Origin: Nocardiopsis potens DSM 45234
GTDB lineage: Bacteria; Actinomycetota; Actinomycetes; Streptosporangiales; Streptosporangiaceae
DNA length: 64,000 nucleotides
Assembly (NCBI RefSeq): GCF_000341105.1
Contig: NZ_ANBB01000049.1
Span: 1 to 64,000, forward strand
Reading direction: 5' to 3'
A program made the translations under genes and the position numbers. Under the pieces are notes generated by a model that did not search any database, was not told the DNA's origin, and was given only the letters and a program-made list of their open reading frames with translations. Shown piece by piece: positions 44,957 through 52,843 of this stretch. Position 1 is the first letter of the stretch, and each line of letters opens with the position of its first letter.

Positions 44957-46393
44957 ATGACCGACCCGAACACGCCGCTGCCCGCGTTCATCGCCGGAAA
45001 GCACGTCCTCCCCGAGGGCGGGCGCACCCTCGACCTGATCCACCCCTCCACCGGGGAGCGCACCGGCTCCGCGGCGGTCAGCGGCCCCGCCGAGGTCGAC
45101 ACCGCGATGGCGGCCGCCGCCGGCGCCTTCCGCACCTGGCGCAAGGCGACCCCGGCGCAGCGCCAGGACGCACTGCTGGCCATCGCCGACGCGCTGCGCG
45201 ACCGCGCCGGGGAGTTCGCCGACGCCGAGTGCCGGGAGACCGGTAAGCCCCGCTCCTCCATGCTGGAGGAGGAGATCCCGATGTGCGTGGACACCCTGCG
45301 GTTCTTCGCCGGGGCCGCCCGCCACCTGGAGGGACGCTCCGCCGCCGAGTACCTGGACGGGCACACCTCCTGGGTCCGCCGCGAGCCGGTCGGGGTGTGC
45401 GCCCAGGTCACGCCGTGGAACTACCCGCTGATGATGGCGGTCTGGAAGATCGGCCCGGCCCTGGCCGCGGGCAACACCGCGGTGCTCAAGCCCGCCGAGT
45501 CCACCCCGACCACCACCGTGCTGCTGGCCGAGATCGCCGCCCCGCACCTGCCCGAGGGCGCTCTCAACGTCCTCCCCGGCGACCGCGACACCGGCCGCCT
45601 GGTGGTGGAGCACCCCGTCCCGCAGCTGGTCTCGCTGACCGGGTCGACCCGGGCCGGCGTGCAGGTCGCCAAGGCCGCCGCGATCGACCTGAAGCGCCCC
45701 CACCTGGAGCTGGGCGGCAACGCCCCGGCGGTGGTCTTCGACGACGCCGACGTCCCGGCCGCCGCCGCGGGCATCCTCGCCGGCGGCTTCCTCAACGCCG
45801 GCCAGGACTGCACCGCGGCCAGCCGGGTGCTGGTCCACGCCGACGCGCACGACGCGCTGGTCGCCGAGCTCACCGCGCGCGCCGCGGAGCTCCGCACCGG
45901 CCTGCTCCCCGACGCCGAGGCCGACTTCGGGCCGCTGAACAACTCCGCCCAGTTCGAGCGGGTGCTGGGGCTGCTGGAGCGGCTGCCCGGGCACGCCCGG
46001 GTGGAGACCGGCGGCCACCGGGTCGGTGAGCAGGGGTACTTCATCGCGCCCACCGTCGTCACCGGGCTGCGCCAGGACGACGAGCTGGTCAAGGACGAGA
46101 CCTTCGCCCCGGTCCTCACCGTCCAGCCGTTCCGCACCGAGGAGGAGGCGGTCGCGCTCGCCAACGGCGTCGACCAGGGCCTGGCCTCCTCGGTGTGGAC
46201 CCGCGACCACGCCCGCGCGCTGCGGCTCAGCACCGAGCTGGACTTCGGCGCGGTCTGGCTCAACACCCACGGCGCGCTGGCCTCGGAGATGCCGCACGGC
46301 GGCTTCAAGACCTCCGGCTACGGCAAGGACCTCTCCGGCTACAGCCTGGAGGACTACACCCGGATCAAGCACGTGATGAGCGCGCTGGGCTAG
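44957..46393 (+). CDS. NAD(P)-dependent aldehyde dehydrogenase (candidate 4-guanidinobutyraldehyde/GABA-aldehyde dehydrogenase)
   Basis: 478 residues from ATG 44957. Catalytic Cys285 (NAGQDCTAASR) and general-base Glu251 (LELGGNAP) are in the standard places, with the cofactor motif VSLTGSTRAGVQVAK between. The family pattern (PWNYPLMMAVWKIGPALAAG) is that of aminobutyraldehyde/betaine aldehyde dehydrogenases. Behind the AruI-like decarboxylase it would oxidise 4-guanidinobutyraldehyde to 4-guanidinobutyrate for the ureohydrolase. It is last in the operon and followed by a 62-bp palindrome. Confidence 0.9.
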   Translation: MTDPNTPLPAFIAGKHVLPEGGRTLDLIHPSTGERTGSAAVSGPAEVDTAMAAAAGAFRTWRKATPAQRQDALLAIADALRDRAGEFADAECRETGKPRSSMLEEEIPMCVDTLRFFAGAARHLEGRSAAEYLDGHTSWVRREPVGVCAQVTPWNYPLMMAVWKIGPALAAGNTAVLKPAESTPTTTVLLAEIAAPHLPEGALNVLPGDRDTGRLVVEHPVPQLVSLTGSTRAGVQVAKAAAIDLKRPHLELGGNAPAVVFDDADVPAAAAGILAGGFLNAGQDCTAASRVLVHADAHDALVAELTARAAELRTGLLPDAEADFGPLNNSAQFERVLGLLERLPGHARVETGGHRVGEQGYFIAPTVVTGLRQDDELVKDETFAPVLTVQPFRTEEEAVALANGVDQGLASSVWTRDHARALRLSTELDFGAVWLNTHGALASEMPHGGFKTSGYGKDLSGYSLEDYTRIKHVMSALG

Positions 46394-46405
46394 CCCCCCT
46401 CTCCC

Positions 46406-46467
46406 GATGACCTCGACGCTGCGGCCCCGGCAGAGCGCTCTGCCGGGGCCGCAGCGTCGAGGTCATC
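46406..46467. terminator. perfect 62-bp palindrome, bidirectional terminator
   Basis: Left arm 46406-46436 and right arm 46437-46467 are exact reverse complements over 31 bases with no spacer. It lies in the 93-bp gap between convergent aldehyde dehydrogenase and BASS genes. RNA from either strand would fold into an almost loopless long hairpin; on DNA it could extrude a cruciform. Confidence 0.85.
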
Positions 46468-46486
46468 GCCCTGGGGCGGGCCGGGG

Positions 46487-47446
46487 TCACTTCCCGGCCG
46501 GCTCCGGGGTCCCGTCCGCCTCGACCGGGCGGCGGGCCCAGAAGGTGGCCAGGGCGGCGCCGGACAGGTTGTGCCAGACGGAGAAGAGCGCGGCCGGCAG
46601 CGCGGCGAGCGGAGCGAAGTGCGCGGTGGCCAGCGCCGCGGCCAGACCGGAGTTCTGCATGCCGACCTCGATGCTCGCCGCGCGCCGCGCCGACTCCGGC
46701 AGGCCGCCGACCCGGCCGATCAGGTAGCCCACGCCCAGGCCGAGCGAGTTGTGCAGGACGACGGCCAGCCCCAGCAGCAGGCCGGTGGAGGCGACCGCGT
46801 CGGCGTTGGCGCCGACCACCCCGGCGACCACCACGAGGATGCCGCCCACCGACACCAGCGGCAGCAGCGGCAGGACCCGGTCCACCAGCCGGCCCGCCAC
46901 CGCCCGGACCACCAGCCCGGCCACCACCGGGACCAGCACCACCTGCAGGATCGACACCAGCAGGCCGCCGGCGTCCACCGGGAGCGTCGACCCGGCCAGC
47001 GCCAGCACCAGCAGCGGGGTGAGCACCGGCGCCAGCAGGGTGGAGATCGAGGTCATCGCCACCGACAGCGCCACGTCGCCGCGGGCCAGGTAAACGATGA
47101 CATTGGAGGCGGTTCCGCCGGGCGCCGCGCCCACCAGGACCAGCCCGACCACCAGCAGCGGCTCCAGGCCCAGCAGCTGGGCGATGCCGAAGCCGAGCAG
47201 CGGCATGACGGTGTACTGCGCGGCCACCCCGAGCAGCACCGCCTTGGGGTGCCTGGCCACGATCGCGAAGTCGGACGGGCGCATGGTCAGCCCCATCCCG
47301 AACATGATGACCCCGAGCAGCAGGGAGACGTACGGCGCGATGGGCGCCGTCTGCGCCGGGGCGGCCATCCCGGCCACCGCGCCGAGCAGCACCAGTACCG
47401 CGAACCACCGCCCGGCGAAATCGGCGACCCGCTTCACGATCGACAT
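46487..47446 (-). CDS. bile acid:sodium symporter (BASS) family transporter
   Basis: 319 residues with nine or ten hydrophobic helices. Family motifs are LLLGVIMFGMGLTMRPSDF near the N-terminus, VLVGAAPGGTASNVIVYLA with the crossover region, and IEVGMQNSGLAAALA for the second Na+/substrate site. Bacterial BASS proteins import organic anions such as keto acids or pantoate with Na+. It is convergent with the guanidino operon and has no obvious partner, so its substrate is unknown; a keto acid such as 2-ketoarginine is only a guess. Confidence 0.88.
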   Translation of the reverse strand: MSIVKRVADFAGRWFAVLVLLGAVAGMAAPAQTAPIAPYVSLLLGVIMFGMGLTMRPSDFAIVARHPKAVLLGVAAQYTVMPLLGFGIAQLLGLEPLLVVGLVLVGAAPGGTASNVIVYLARGDVALSVAMTSISTLLAPVLTPLLVLALAGSTLPVDAGGLLVSILQVVLVPVVAGLVVRAVAGRLVDRVLPLLPLVSVGGILVVVAGVVGANADAVASTGLLLGLAVVLHNSLGLGVGYLIGRVGGLPESARRAASIEVGMQNSGLAAALATAHFAPLAALPAALFSVWHNLSGAALATFWARRPVEADGTPEPAGK

Positions 47447-47758
47447 CTCGTCACTACTTCCTGCTCGATCCCTCCGGCCGTGCCCCGAGGGCCGGCCGCC
47501 TCGCCCGCCTGAACAGCGCGGACTCGCGGAAGTCTACGGATCGGGGCGCGGCCGCCCGCGCGCGGGGCACGGCACCGGCCCGGCCGGCCCCGCGCAGGGG
47601 ACCGGGCAGGGGGACCGGGCGGAGGGCCGGAGTCCGCCCCGGCGCAGGGGGTCGGAGCCTGCTCCCGCGCAGGGGGTCGACACGGTGCGGCGTCCGTTAT
47701 AGGGCGGAGGGAGGGGGCGGGAACCCGGCGGCCGCCGCGCGGCCGAGGAGGGAAGGCC
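47447..47758. promoter_or_regulatory. intergenic region upstream of formaldehyde dehydrogenase
   Basis: 312 bp between divergent BASS and fdhA starts. It contains two direct copies of GCGCAGGGGGTCG (about 47642 and 47668) and a GTTATAG -10-like element at 47696. A strong GGAGG ribosome site precedes fdhA. No gene is supported. Confidence 0.45.
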
Positions 47759-48985
47759 ATGCCTGAGAACAGGGGAGTCGTCTACAAGGGCCCGGGCGAG
47801 GTCGATGTGGTCGACCTGGACATGCCGGAGTTCGAGCTCAAGGACGGCCCCGGCGTCAACCCGGCCAACGTCGGCCGGAAGGTGAACCACGGGGTGATCC
47901 TCAAGGTGGTCGCCAGCAACATCTGCGGCAGCGACCAGCACATGGTGCGCGGCCGCACCACCGCGCCGGCCGGCCTGGTGCTGGGCCACGAGATCACCGG
48001 GGAGGTGGTGGAGAAGGGGCCGGACGTGGAGTTCCTGGACGTCGGGGACCTGGTGTCGGTGCCGTTCAACATCGCCTGCGGGCGGTGCCGCAACTGCAAG
48101 GAGCGGGCCACCGGGATCTGCCTGAACGTGAACCCGGACCGGCCCGGCTCGGCCTACGGCTACGTCGACATGGGCGGCTGGGTGGGCGGCCAGGCCCGGT
48201 ACGTGCTGGTGCCTTACGCCGACTTCAACGCGCTGAGGTTCCCCGACCGGGACCGGGCGATGGCCAAGATCCTCGACCTGACCATGCTCTCCGACATCTT
48301 CCCGACCGGGTTCCACGGCTGCGTGAGCGCGGGCGTCGGCGTCGGCTCCACCGTCTACATCGCCGGGGCCGGGCCGGTGGGGCTGGCCGCGGCCGCCTCC
48401 GCGCAGCTGCTCGGCGCGGCCGTGGTGGTCGTCGGCGACCTCAACCCGGAGCGGCTCGCGCAGGCCCGCGCGTTCGGCTGCGAGACGGTCGACGTCTCCA
48501 AGGGCGACCCGGGCGAGCAGATCGCGGAGATCCTCGGCACGCCCGAGGTGGACGCGGCGGTCGACGCGGTCGGCTTCGAGGCGCACGGCCACGGCGGCGA
48601 ATCCGGGAGGGAGGCGCCCGCCACCGTGCTCAACTCGGTGATGGAGCTGACCCGGGCCGGCGGCGCCATCGGCATCCCGGGGCTGTACGTGACCGGCGAC
48701 CCGGGGGCGGTGGACGAGGCCGCCAAGGTCGGCGCGCTGTCCATCCGGATCGGCCTGGGCTGGGCCAAGTCGCACGCCTTCACCACCGGCCAGTGCCCGG
48801 TGATGAAGTACCACCGCGGCCTGATGATGGCGATCCTGCACGACAAGGTGGCCATCGCCGAGGCGGTGAACGCCACGCCGATCCCGCTGGAGGACGCCCC
48901 GCAGGGCTACCGCGACTTCGACCGGGGCGCGGCCGCCAAGTACGTCCTCGACCCGCACGGCCTGGTGGCGGCGGCGACCGGATGA
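47759..48985 (+). CDS. fdhA: glutathione-independent formaldehyde dehydrogenase (FdhA-type zinc MDR)
   Basis: 408 residues, longer than ordinary alcohol dehydrogenases, as in FdhA. The catalytic zinc site is in SNICGSDQHMV and LGHEITGEVVE. Structural-zinc cysteines lie in CGRCRNCKERATGIC. The NAD-binding loop is YIAGAGPVGLAAAASAQ. Motifs such as NPDRPGSAYGYVDMGGWVGG and FPTGFHGCVSAGVGVGS are diagnostic of the Pseudomonas putida-type dismuting formaldehyde dehydrogenase that holds NAD tightly. It oxidises formaldehyde to formate without a thiol cofactor. Monocistronic. Confidence 0.93.
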   Translation: MPENRGVVYKGPGEVDVVDLDMPEFELKDGPGVNPANVGRKVNHGVILKVVASNICGSDQHMVRGRTTAPAGLVLGHEITGEVVEKGPDVEFLDVGDLVSVPFNIACGRCRNCKERATGICLNVNPDRPGSAYGYVDMGGWVGGQARYVLVPYADFNALRFPDRDRAMAKILDLTMLSDIFPTGFHGCVSAGVGVGSTVYIAGAGPVGLAAAASAQLLGAAVVVVGDLNPERLAQARAFGCETVDVSKGDPGEQIAEILGTPEVDAAVDAVGFEAHGHGGESGREAPATVLNSVMELTRAGGAIGIPGLYVTGDPGAVDEAAKVGALSIRIGLGWAKSHAFTTGQCPVMKYHRGLMMAILHDKVAIAEAVNATPIPLEDAPQGYRDFDRGAAAKYVLDPHGLVAAATG

Positions 48986-49228
48986 CCCGCCGGCGGAGGA
49001 CGCCGGGGCGGGTCCCCGGTGCCCCGCGCCGGGAGATGGGCCTGTACGGCGTCCGCGGGCGCGTCTAGTGTCCGGGGCGTGAACCCCGGCCGCCCGGGAG
49101 GCGGCGCTCCGGCGCCGGCTCTCCGGGCCGCGCCCCGCGCGGTCCCGGCGGCCGTACCGGCCGGAGCGGCGCGCCGTCCCCGCGCCGCTCCTCCGTCCCC
49201 CGTCCCCCCGTCCCGGATGAGGAACGCC

Positions 49229-49954
49229 ATGCCGCACATCCCCCGTCCTTCCTGGGCCGCCCTCCGCCCCTCCGCCGCCCGCCCCGCACCCCGCGGCGGT
49301 GCGCTCCGCCGCCTCGCGCTCCTCGGCGCCGCCTTCGCGGCGGCCCTGGCCTTCGCCCAGCCCGCGGCGGCGGACGGCACCGCCGACGCCGCCGCGCAGA
49401 TCATCGCGGGCGACCCGTTCGTCAACGACGACCGCCCCGGAACCCGGTGCGTCATCGGCGTCGCGGTCACCGCCGGCTTCCTCGCCGACGACGCCTGCGG
49501 CGAGGCCGGCGACCGGATCCGCGGGGCCGACGGCGGTACCGGGCGGGTCGCCTGGTCATCGCGGACCGAAGGGGTGCTGCTGGTGGAGGCCGACCCCGGC
49601 TGGACCCCCACCCCGCTGCTCCGCAGGGGCGGCGAGACCACGGTCGTCCAGGGCACCGACGAGGCCCCGGTCGGGGCGGCGGTCTGCCGCACCGGGGCGG
49701 GCACCGGCTGGCACTGCGGGACCATCGAGGCCAAGAACCAGACCGTCACCACCCCCGACGGCACCGTGATCGGGCTGACCAGGACGAACATCTGCGCCGA
49801 GCCCGGCGACCAGGGTGGGGTCTACTACACGGCCGGGCACGTCCAGGGCCTCCTCTACGGCGGCAGCGGCGACTGCTCGTCCGGGGGAACGACCTTCTTC
49901 CAGCCGATCCTCCCCATCCTGAACAGGCACGGGCTCACCCCGGTGACCGGCTGA
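49229..49954 (+). CDS. secreted S1E pseudoprotease, catalytic triad lost
   Basis: 241 residues from ATG 49229 (GAGGA upstream; ATG 49217 also possible). A signal peptide (ALLGAAFAAALAFAQPAAA-like, ending near residue 48) is followed directly by a domain collinear with the mature protease at 36468-37595. All six cysteines are kept (74/90, 153/163, 189/216), as are TGWHCGTIEAKNQTV and GLTRTNICAEPGD. The triad is gone: His is A89 (ADDACGE), Asp aligns with T113/E114, and Ser is Q195 (EPGDQGG). There is no pro-domain. It is probably a binder, inhibitor decoy or inactive structural relative; function unknown. Confidence 0.88.
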   Translation: MPHIPRPSWAALRPSAARPAPRGGALRRLALLGAAFAAALAFAQPAAADGTADAAAQIIAGDPFVNDDRPGTRCVIGVAVTAGFLADDACGEAGDRIRGADGGTGRVAWSSRTEGVLLVEADPGWTPTPLLRRGGETTVVQGTDEAPVGAAVCRTGAGTGWHCGTIEAKNQTVTTPDGTVIGLTRTNICAEPGDQGGVYYTAGHVQGLLYGGSGDCSSGGTTFFQPILPILNRHGLTPVTG

Positions 49955-49981
49955 GCGGCGGCCCGGCGCTCCGCCCCGAGG

Positions 49982-50041
49982 CGCCGGTCCCGGCGGCGCC
50001 GCCGCCCCATGCCGGTCGAGGCGGCGGCGCCGGGACCGGCG
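49982..50041. terminator. bidirectional terminator hairpin
   Basis: CGCCGGTCCCGGC (49982-49994) pairs exactly with GCCGGGACCGGCG (50029-50041), with a further GGCGCCGCCGCC/GGCGGCGGCG inner stem. It separates the convergent pseudoprotease and DoxX genes. Confidence 0.7.
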
Positions 50042-50049
50042 GGGGCGGC

Positions 50050-50475
50050 TCAGCGGCGCCCGGTGACCAGGGCCAGCAGCGCCGCGGTGCGGTCGCGCCG
50101 CCCCCAGGCGATGAAGACGAACAGCACGAGCAGGATCAGCGGGGTGTACCAGAACCCGGCCTGGATCACCGTCGTCTCGTAGATGAACGCGCCGATCATC
50201 AGCCCGATGAACGCGATCGCGGTCACCCCGCACAGCAGCGGGATCAGCAGCCCGATCGCACCGGCCAGCTCCAGCGCCCCGATGAGGTACATGAACCAGT
50301 CGCCGTAGCCGATCAGGTCGAAGCCGGCCCGCGCCGACTCGTGCCCGGTCAGCTTGGGGAAGGCGCTCGCCCCCGCGAAGAAGAGCGCCAGCAGCACCTG
50401 CAGCACCCACAGCGTGATGTTCAGCCCGCGCCCGGGGCTCTTCGCGGTGGTGGCGGGTTCGTCGTGCCGGGCCAT
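50050..50475 (-). CDS. DoxX-family membrane protein
   Basis: 141 residues with four transmembrane helices. The first pair brackets LLALFFAGASAFPKLTG, the usual DoxX N-terminal motif, and YLIGALELAGAIGLLIP is the second-helix signature. DoxX-like proteins take part in thiol-redox or quinone-linked processes in some actinobacteria, but roles are diverse. It lies between the pseudoprotease and erm genes, with no evident functional link. Confidence 0.85.
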   Translation of the reverse strand: MARHDEPATTAKSPGRGLNITLWVLQVLLALFFAGASAFPKLTGHESARAGFDLIGYGDWFMYLIGALELAGAIGLLIPLLCGVTAIAFIGLMIGAFIYETTVIQAGFWYTPLILLVLFVFIAWGRRDRTAALLALVTGRR

Positions 50476-50556
50476 GGTCGGCTCCCAGAGGTGAGGTCTT
50501 CGATGCCGTCACCTGGATAGACCCCGCCGGGGCCCGGAAGTCATCGGCGGGCGGGG

Positions 50557-51438
50557 TCAGGCGTTGTGCAGTACCCGGAACAGGGTGACCCACTGGTCGG
50601 GGTGGACGAACGCGACGACGGTGTCCGGGTCCAGCCGGGCCTCGCGGAAGGCGGCGTTGACCCGCGCCGTCCGGTGGCCCCGGCGCAGCGAGGCGTGCAG
50701 CGACCCGCCCTTGCCGGTGAACCCGGCGTCGACCATCGCGAGGTAGTCGCCCCGCGCCGACCGCGGCAGCAGCGGCTCCTCGCGCCGCTCGATCCGCATG
50801 ACCCCGGCGTCGACCTTGGGCACCGGGCGGAACTTGTGCCGGGGGATGCGGTCGGCGATCCGCCAGTGGAAGTCGGGCCAGGTGGCGACGGTCAGCCTGC
50901 TCCACCGGCCGTAGTCGCCGGTGCGCTTGCGGGCGTACTCCAGCTGGGTGATGAAGGTGGCCGAACGGAGCGACCGCGCGTCCAGGCACCAGTCGATGAT
51001 CTTCGAAGTGGACGAGAAAGGGATGTTGCCGACCACGGAGAACGGCTCGCGGGGAGGCTCGGATTTCAGGAAATCCCTGTTCACGACGTTGATTCCGGAG
51101 CCGGCGCCGAGGGATTCGCGCAGCCGCCCGGCGATTCGCCCGTCGATTTCGTAGGCGACGACCCGGCGGCATTTCCGGGACACCGCCCGGGTGATCCGAC
51201 CCTCGCCCGGGCCCACCTCCAGCACCAGGTCGTCCGCCCGCGGGGCGGCGACCTCGACGAACCTCTGCACGGACCGGGAATCGACGAGGAAATTCTGGCC
51301 GAACACCCGCCGGTTGTGGTCGGCGCGGCTGCGCGGACGGGACCCTCGGCGGTCCCGCCCGCCCGGCGCGCCAGGGCCTGCCGCGTCCGCGGGGCGCCCC
51401 CGGCCGCCGCGGCGGCCGGAGCGTCGGTCTTCGGGCAC
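50557..51438 (-). CDS. erm: 23S rRNA (adenine-N6) methyltransferase, Erm family (macrolide resistance)
   Basis: 293 residues from GTG 51438, with AGAGGGGG upstream. After a basic N-terminal tail, RRVFGQNFLVDSRSVQRFVE leads to SAM motif I LEVGPGEGRITRAV, and the adenine-N6 motif NIPF follows (VVGNIPFSSTSK). TQLEYARKRTGDYGRWSRLT is near-identical to ErmE/PikR-type enzymes. It methylates A2058 of 23S rRNA, giving MLS resistance to the producer. A short leader peptide gene ends 11 bp upstream. It lies beside the amino-sugar cassette, so it is the self-resistance gene of a macrolide cluster. Confidence 0.94.
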   Translation of the reverse strand: MPEDRRSGRRGGRGRPADAAGPGAPGGRDRRGSRPRSRADHNRRVFGQNFLVDSRSVQRFVEVAAPRADDLVLEVGPGEGRITRAVSRKCRRVVAYEIDGRIAGRLRESLGAGSGINVVNRDFLKSEPPREPFSVVGNIPFSSTSKIIDWCLDARSLRSATFITQLEYARKRTGDYGRWSRLTVATWPDFHWRIADRIPRHKFRPVPKVDAGVMRIERREEPLLPRSARGDYLAMVDAGFTGKGGSLHASLRRGHRTARVNAAFREARLDPDTVVAFVHPDQWVTLFRVLHNA

Positions 51439-51449
51439 GTCCCCCTCTT

Positions 51450-51506
51450 TCACCTGCGTTCCGGTCGGAGGAACGCCCACCGGAAGCGCACTGGAGATCC
51501 GGACAT
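51450..51506 (-). CDS. candidate Erm leader peptide
   Basis: An 18-codon ORF, MSGSPVRFRWAFLRPERR, starts at ATG 51506 and stops 11 bases before the erm GTG, so its stop lies beside the erm ribosome site. R7-F8-R9 matches the +x+ motif at which macrolide-bound ribosomes stall (as in the ErmD leader's RLR). Drug-induced stalling could open the erm ribosome site. Its own ribosome site is weak. The erm frame is also open through this stretch, so an extended erm N-terminus is the alternative. Confidence 0.5.
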   Translation of the reverse strand: MSGSPVRFRWAFLRPERR

Positions 51507-51673
51507 CGAGGCCAGAACCTACCACCGGAATCCGAGCCGGAAATGCACTCCGGGGAAACGGTGAATTCCGCTCCCCGGAGAAATCGGCAGGTCGGACGAG
51601 GGCCGCCGCCCGGCAGGGAACCCCGTTTCCGGAGAATGGCCGGATCCGGCCACCCGGGGCGGCCCCGGGGGCC

Positions 51674-52843
51674 TCACCCCGGCGGCCGGAACGAACGGAC
51701 CGCCGCCACCACCGCGTCGGCCTCCCCGTCCGCCAGGTGCGGGCCGATCGGCAGGCTCAGCAGCTCCGCGGCCAGCCGCTCGGCGCGCGGCAGCGAGCCC
51801 TCCGGGAGGCCGGCCGAGGCGTAGGCGGGGGAGAGGTGCACCGGCACCGGGTAGTGGGACAGCGTCTGCACGCCGGCCGCGGCCAGGTGCTCGGCCAGGG
51901 CGTCCCGGTACCGCGTGCGCACGGGGTAGACGTGCCACACGTGCTCGGCCCACGGCGCGGCCTCCGGGAGCCGCAGCCAGTCCAGGCCGCCCAGCCCGTC
52001 CCGGTAGCGCTCCGCCGCCCGGGCGCGGCGCCCGTTCCACTCGTCCAGGCGGGCCAGCTTGACCCGCAGCACCGCGGCCTGCACCTCGTCCAGCCGGGAG
52101 TTGCCGGACCGCAGCTCGTGCCGGTACTTCACCCGCGAACCGTAGTTGCGCAGCATCCGCAGCCGGTCGGCCAGGCCGGCGTCGCCGGTCACCACCGCCC
52201 CGCCGTCCCCCATCGCCCCCAGGTTCTTCCCGGGGTAGAAGCTGAACGCCGCCAGCGACGGGGCGGCGCCGACCCTGCGCCCCCGGTAGCGGGCGCCGTG
52301 CGCCTGCGCGGCGTCCTCCAGCACGTGCAGGCCGTGCCGGCGCGCCGCCTCGCGGAGCGGGTCGAGGTCGACCGGGTGGCCGTAGAGGTGGACCGGGACC
52401 ACCGCCTTGGCGCGGGGCGTGACCGCCGCCTCGACCCCGGCGGCGTCGATCAGCGTCCCGCCGTCCGCCGGCTCCACGGGCACCGGGCGCGCCCCCGCCG
52501 CCGACACCGCGATCCAGGTCGCGATGAAGGTGTGCGAGGGGACGAGCACGTCGTCGCCGGGCCCCACCCCCAGGGCGCGCAGCGCCAGCTCCAGGGCGTC
52601 GCACCCGCTGTTCACCGCGACGCAGTGCGCGGTGCCGCAGTACTCGGCGAACTCCGACTCGAACGCCTCGATCTCCGGTCCCAGCAGGTAGCGGCCCGAG
52701 GACAGCACCCGCGACACCGCCCGGTCGACGTCGTCGCGCAGCTCGGCGTAGGGCGCCCGCAGGTCCAGGAAGGGCACCCCGGGCCCGGCCTCCCGCAGGC
52801 CGCCGGGCGCACCGGCGGCGGTCCCGCCGCGTTCCGCGGTCAT
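51674..52843 (-). CDS. dTDP-3-amino-sugar aminotransferase (TylB/DesV/EryCI-like, DegT family)
   Basis: 389 residues. The PLP-binding lysine is K206 in SFYPGKNLGAMGDGGAVVT, with DAAQAHGA supplying the cofactor-stacking region. Opening motif VPFLDLRAPYAELRDDVDRA and closing motif YPVPVHLSPAYA are those of TylB/DesV/EryCI, which aminate C-3 of dTDP-3-keto-6-deoxyhexose with glutamate as donor. The ATG overlaps the ketoisomerase stop (ATGA), so translation is coupled. Product in this context: dTDP-3-amino-3,6-dideoxyglucose, the precursor of mycaminose. Confidence 0.92.
   Translation of the reverse strand: MTAERGGTAAGAPGGLREAGPGVPFLDLRAPYAELRDDVDRAVSRVLSSGRYLLGPEIEAFESEFAEYCGTAHCVAVNSGCDALELALRALGVGPGDDVLVPSHTFIATWIAVSAAGARPVPVEPADGGTLIDAAGVEAAVTPRAKAVVPVHLYGHPVDLDPLREAARRHGLHVLEDAAQAHGARYRGRRVGAAPSLAAFSFYPGKNLGAMGDGGAVVTGDAGLADRLRMLRNYGSRVKYRHELRSGNSRLDEVQAAVLRVKLARLDEWNGRRARAAERYRDGLGGLDWLRLPEAAPWAEHVWHVYPVRTRYRDALAEHLAAAGVQTLSHYPVPVHLSPAYASAGLPEGSLPRAERLAAELLSLPIGPHLADGEADAVVAAVRSFRPPG

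Noticed and set aside
46407-46727. Small ORF starting inside the 62-bp palindrome
   Set aside because: The same N-terminal peptide appears on both strands only because the DNA is palindromic; the rest is antisense to the BASS gene.
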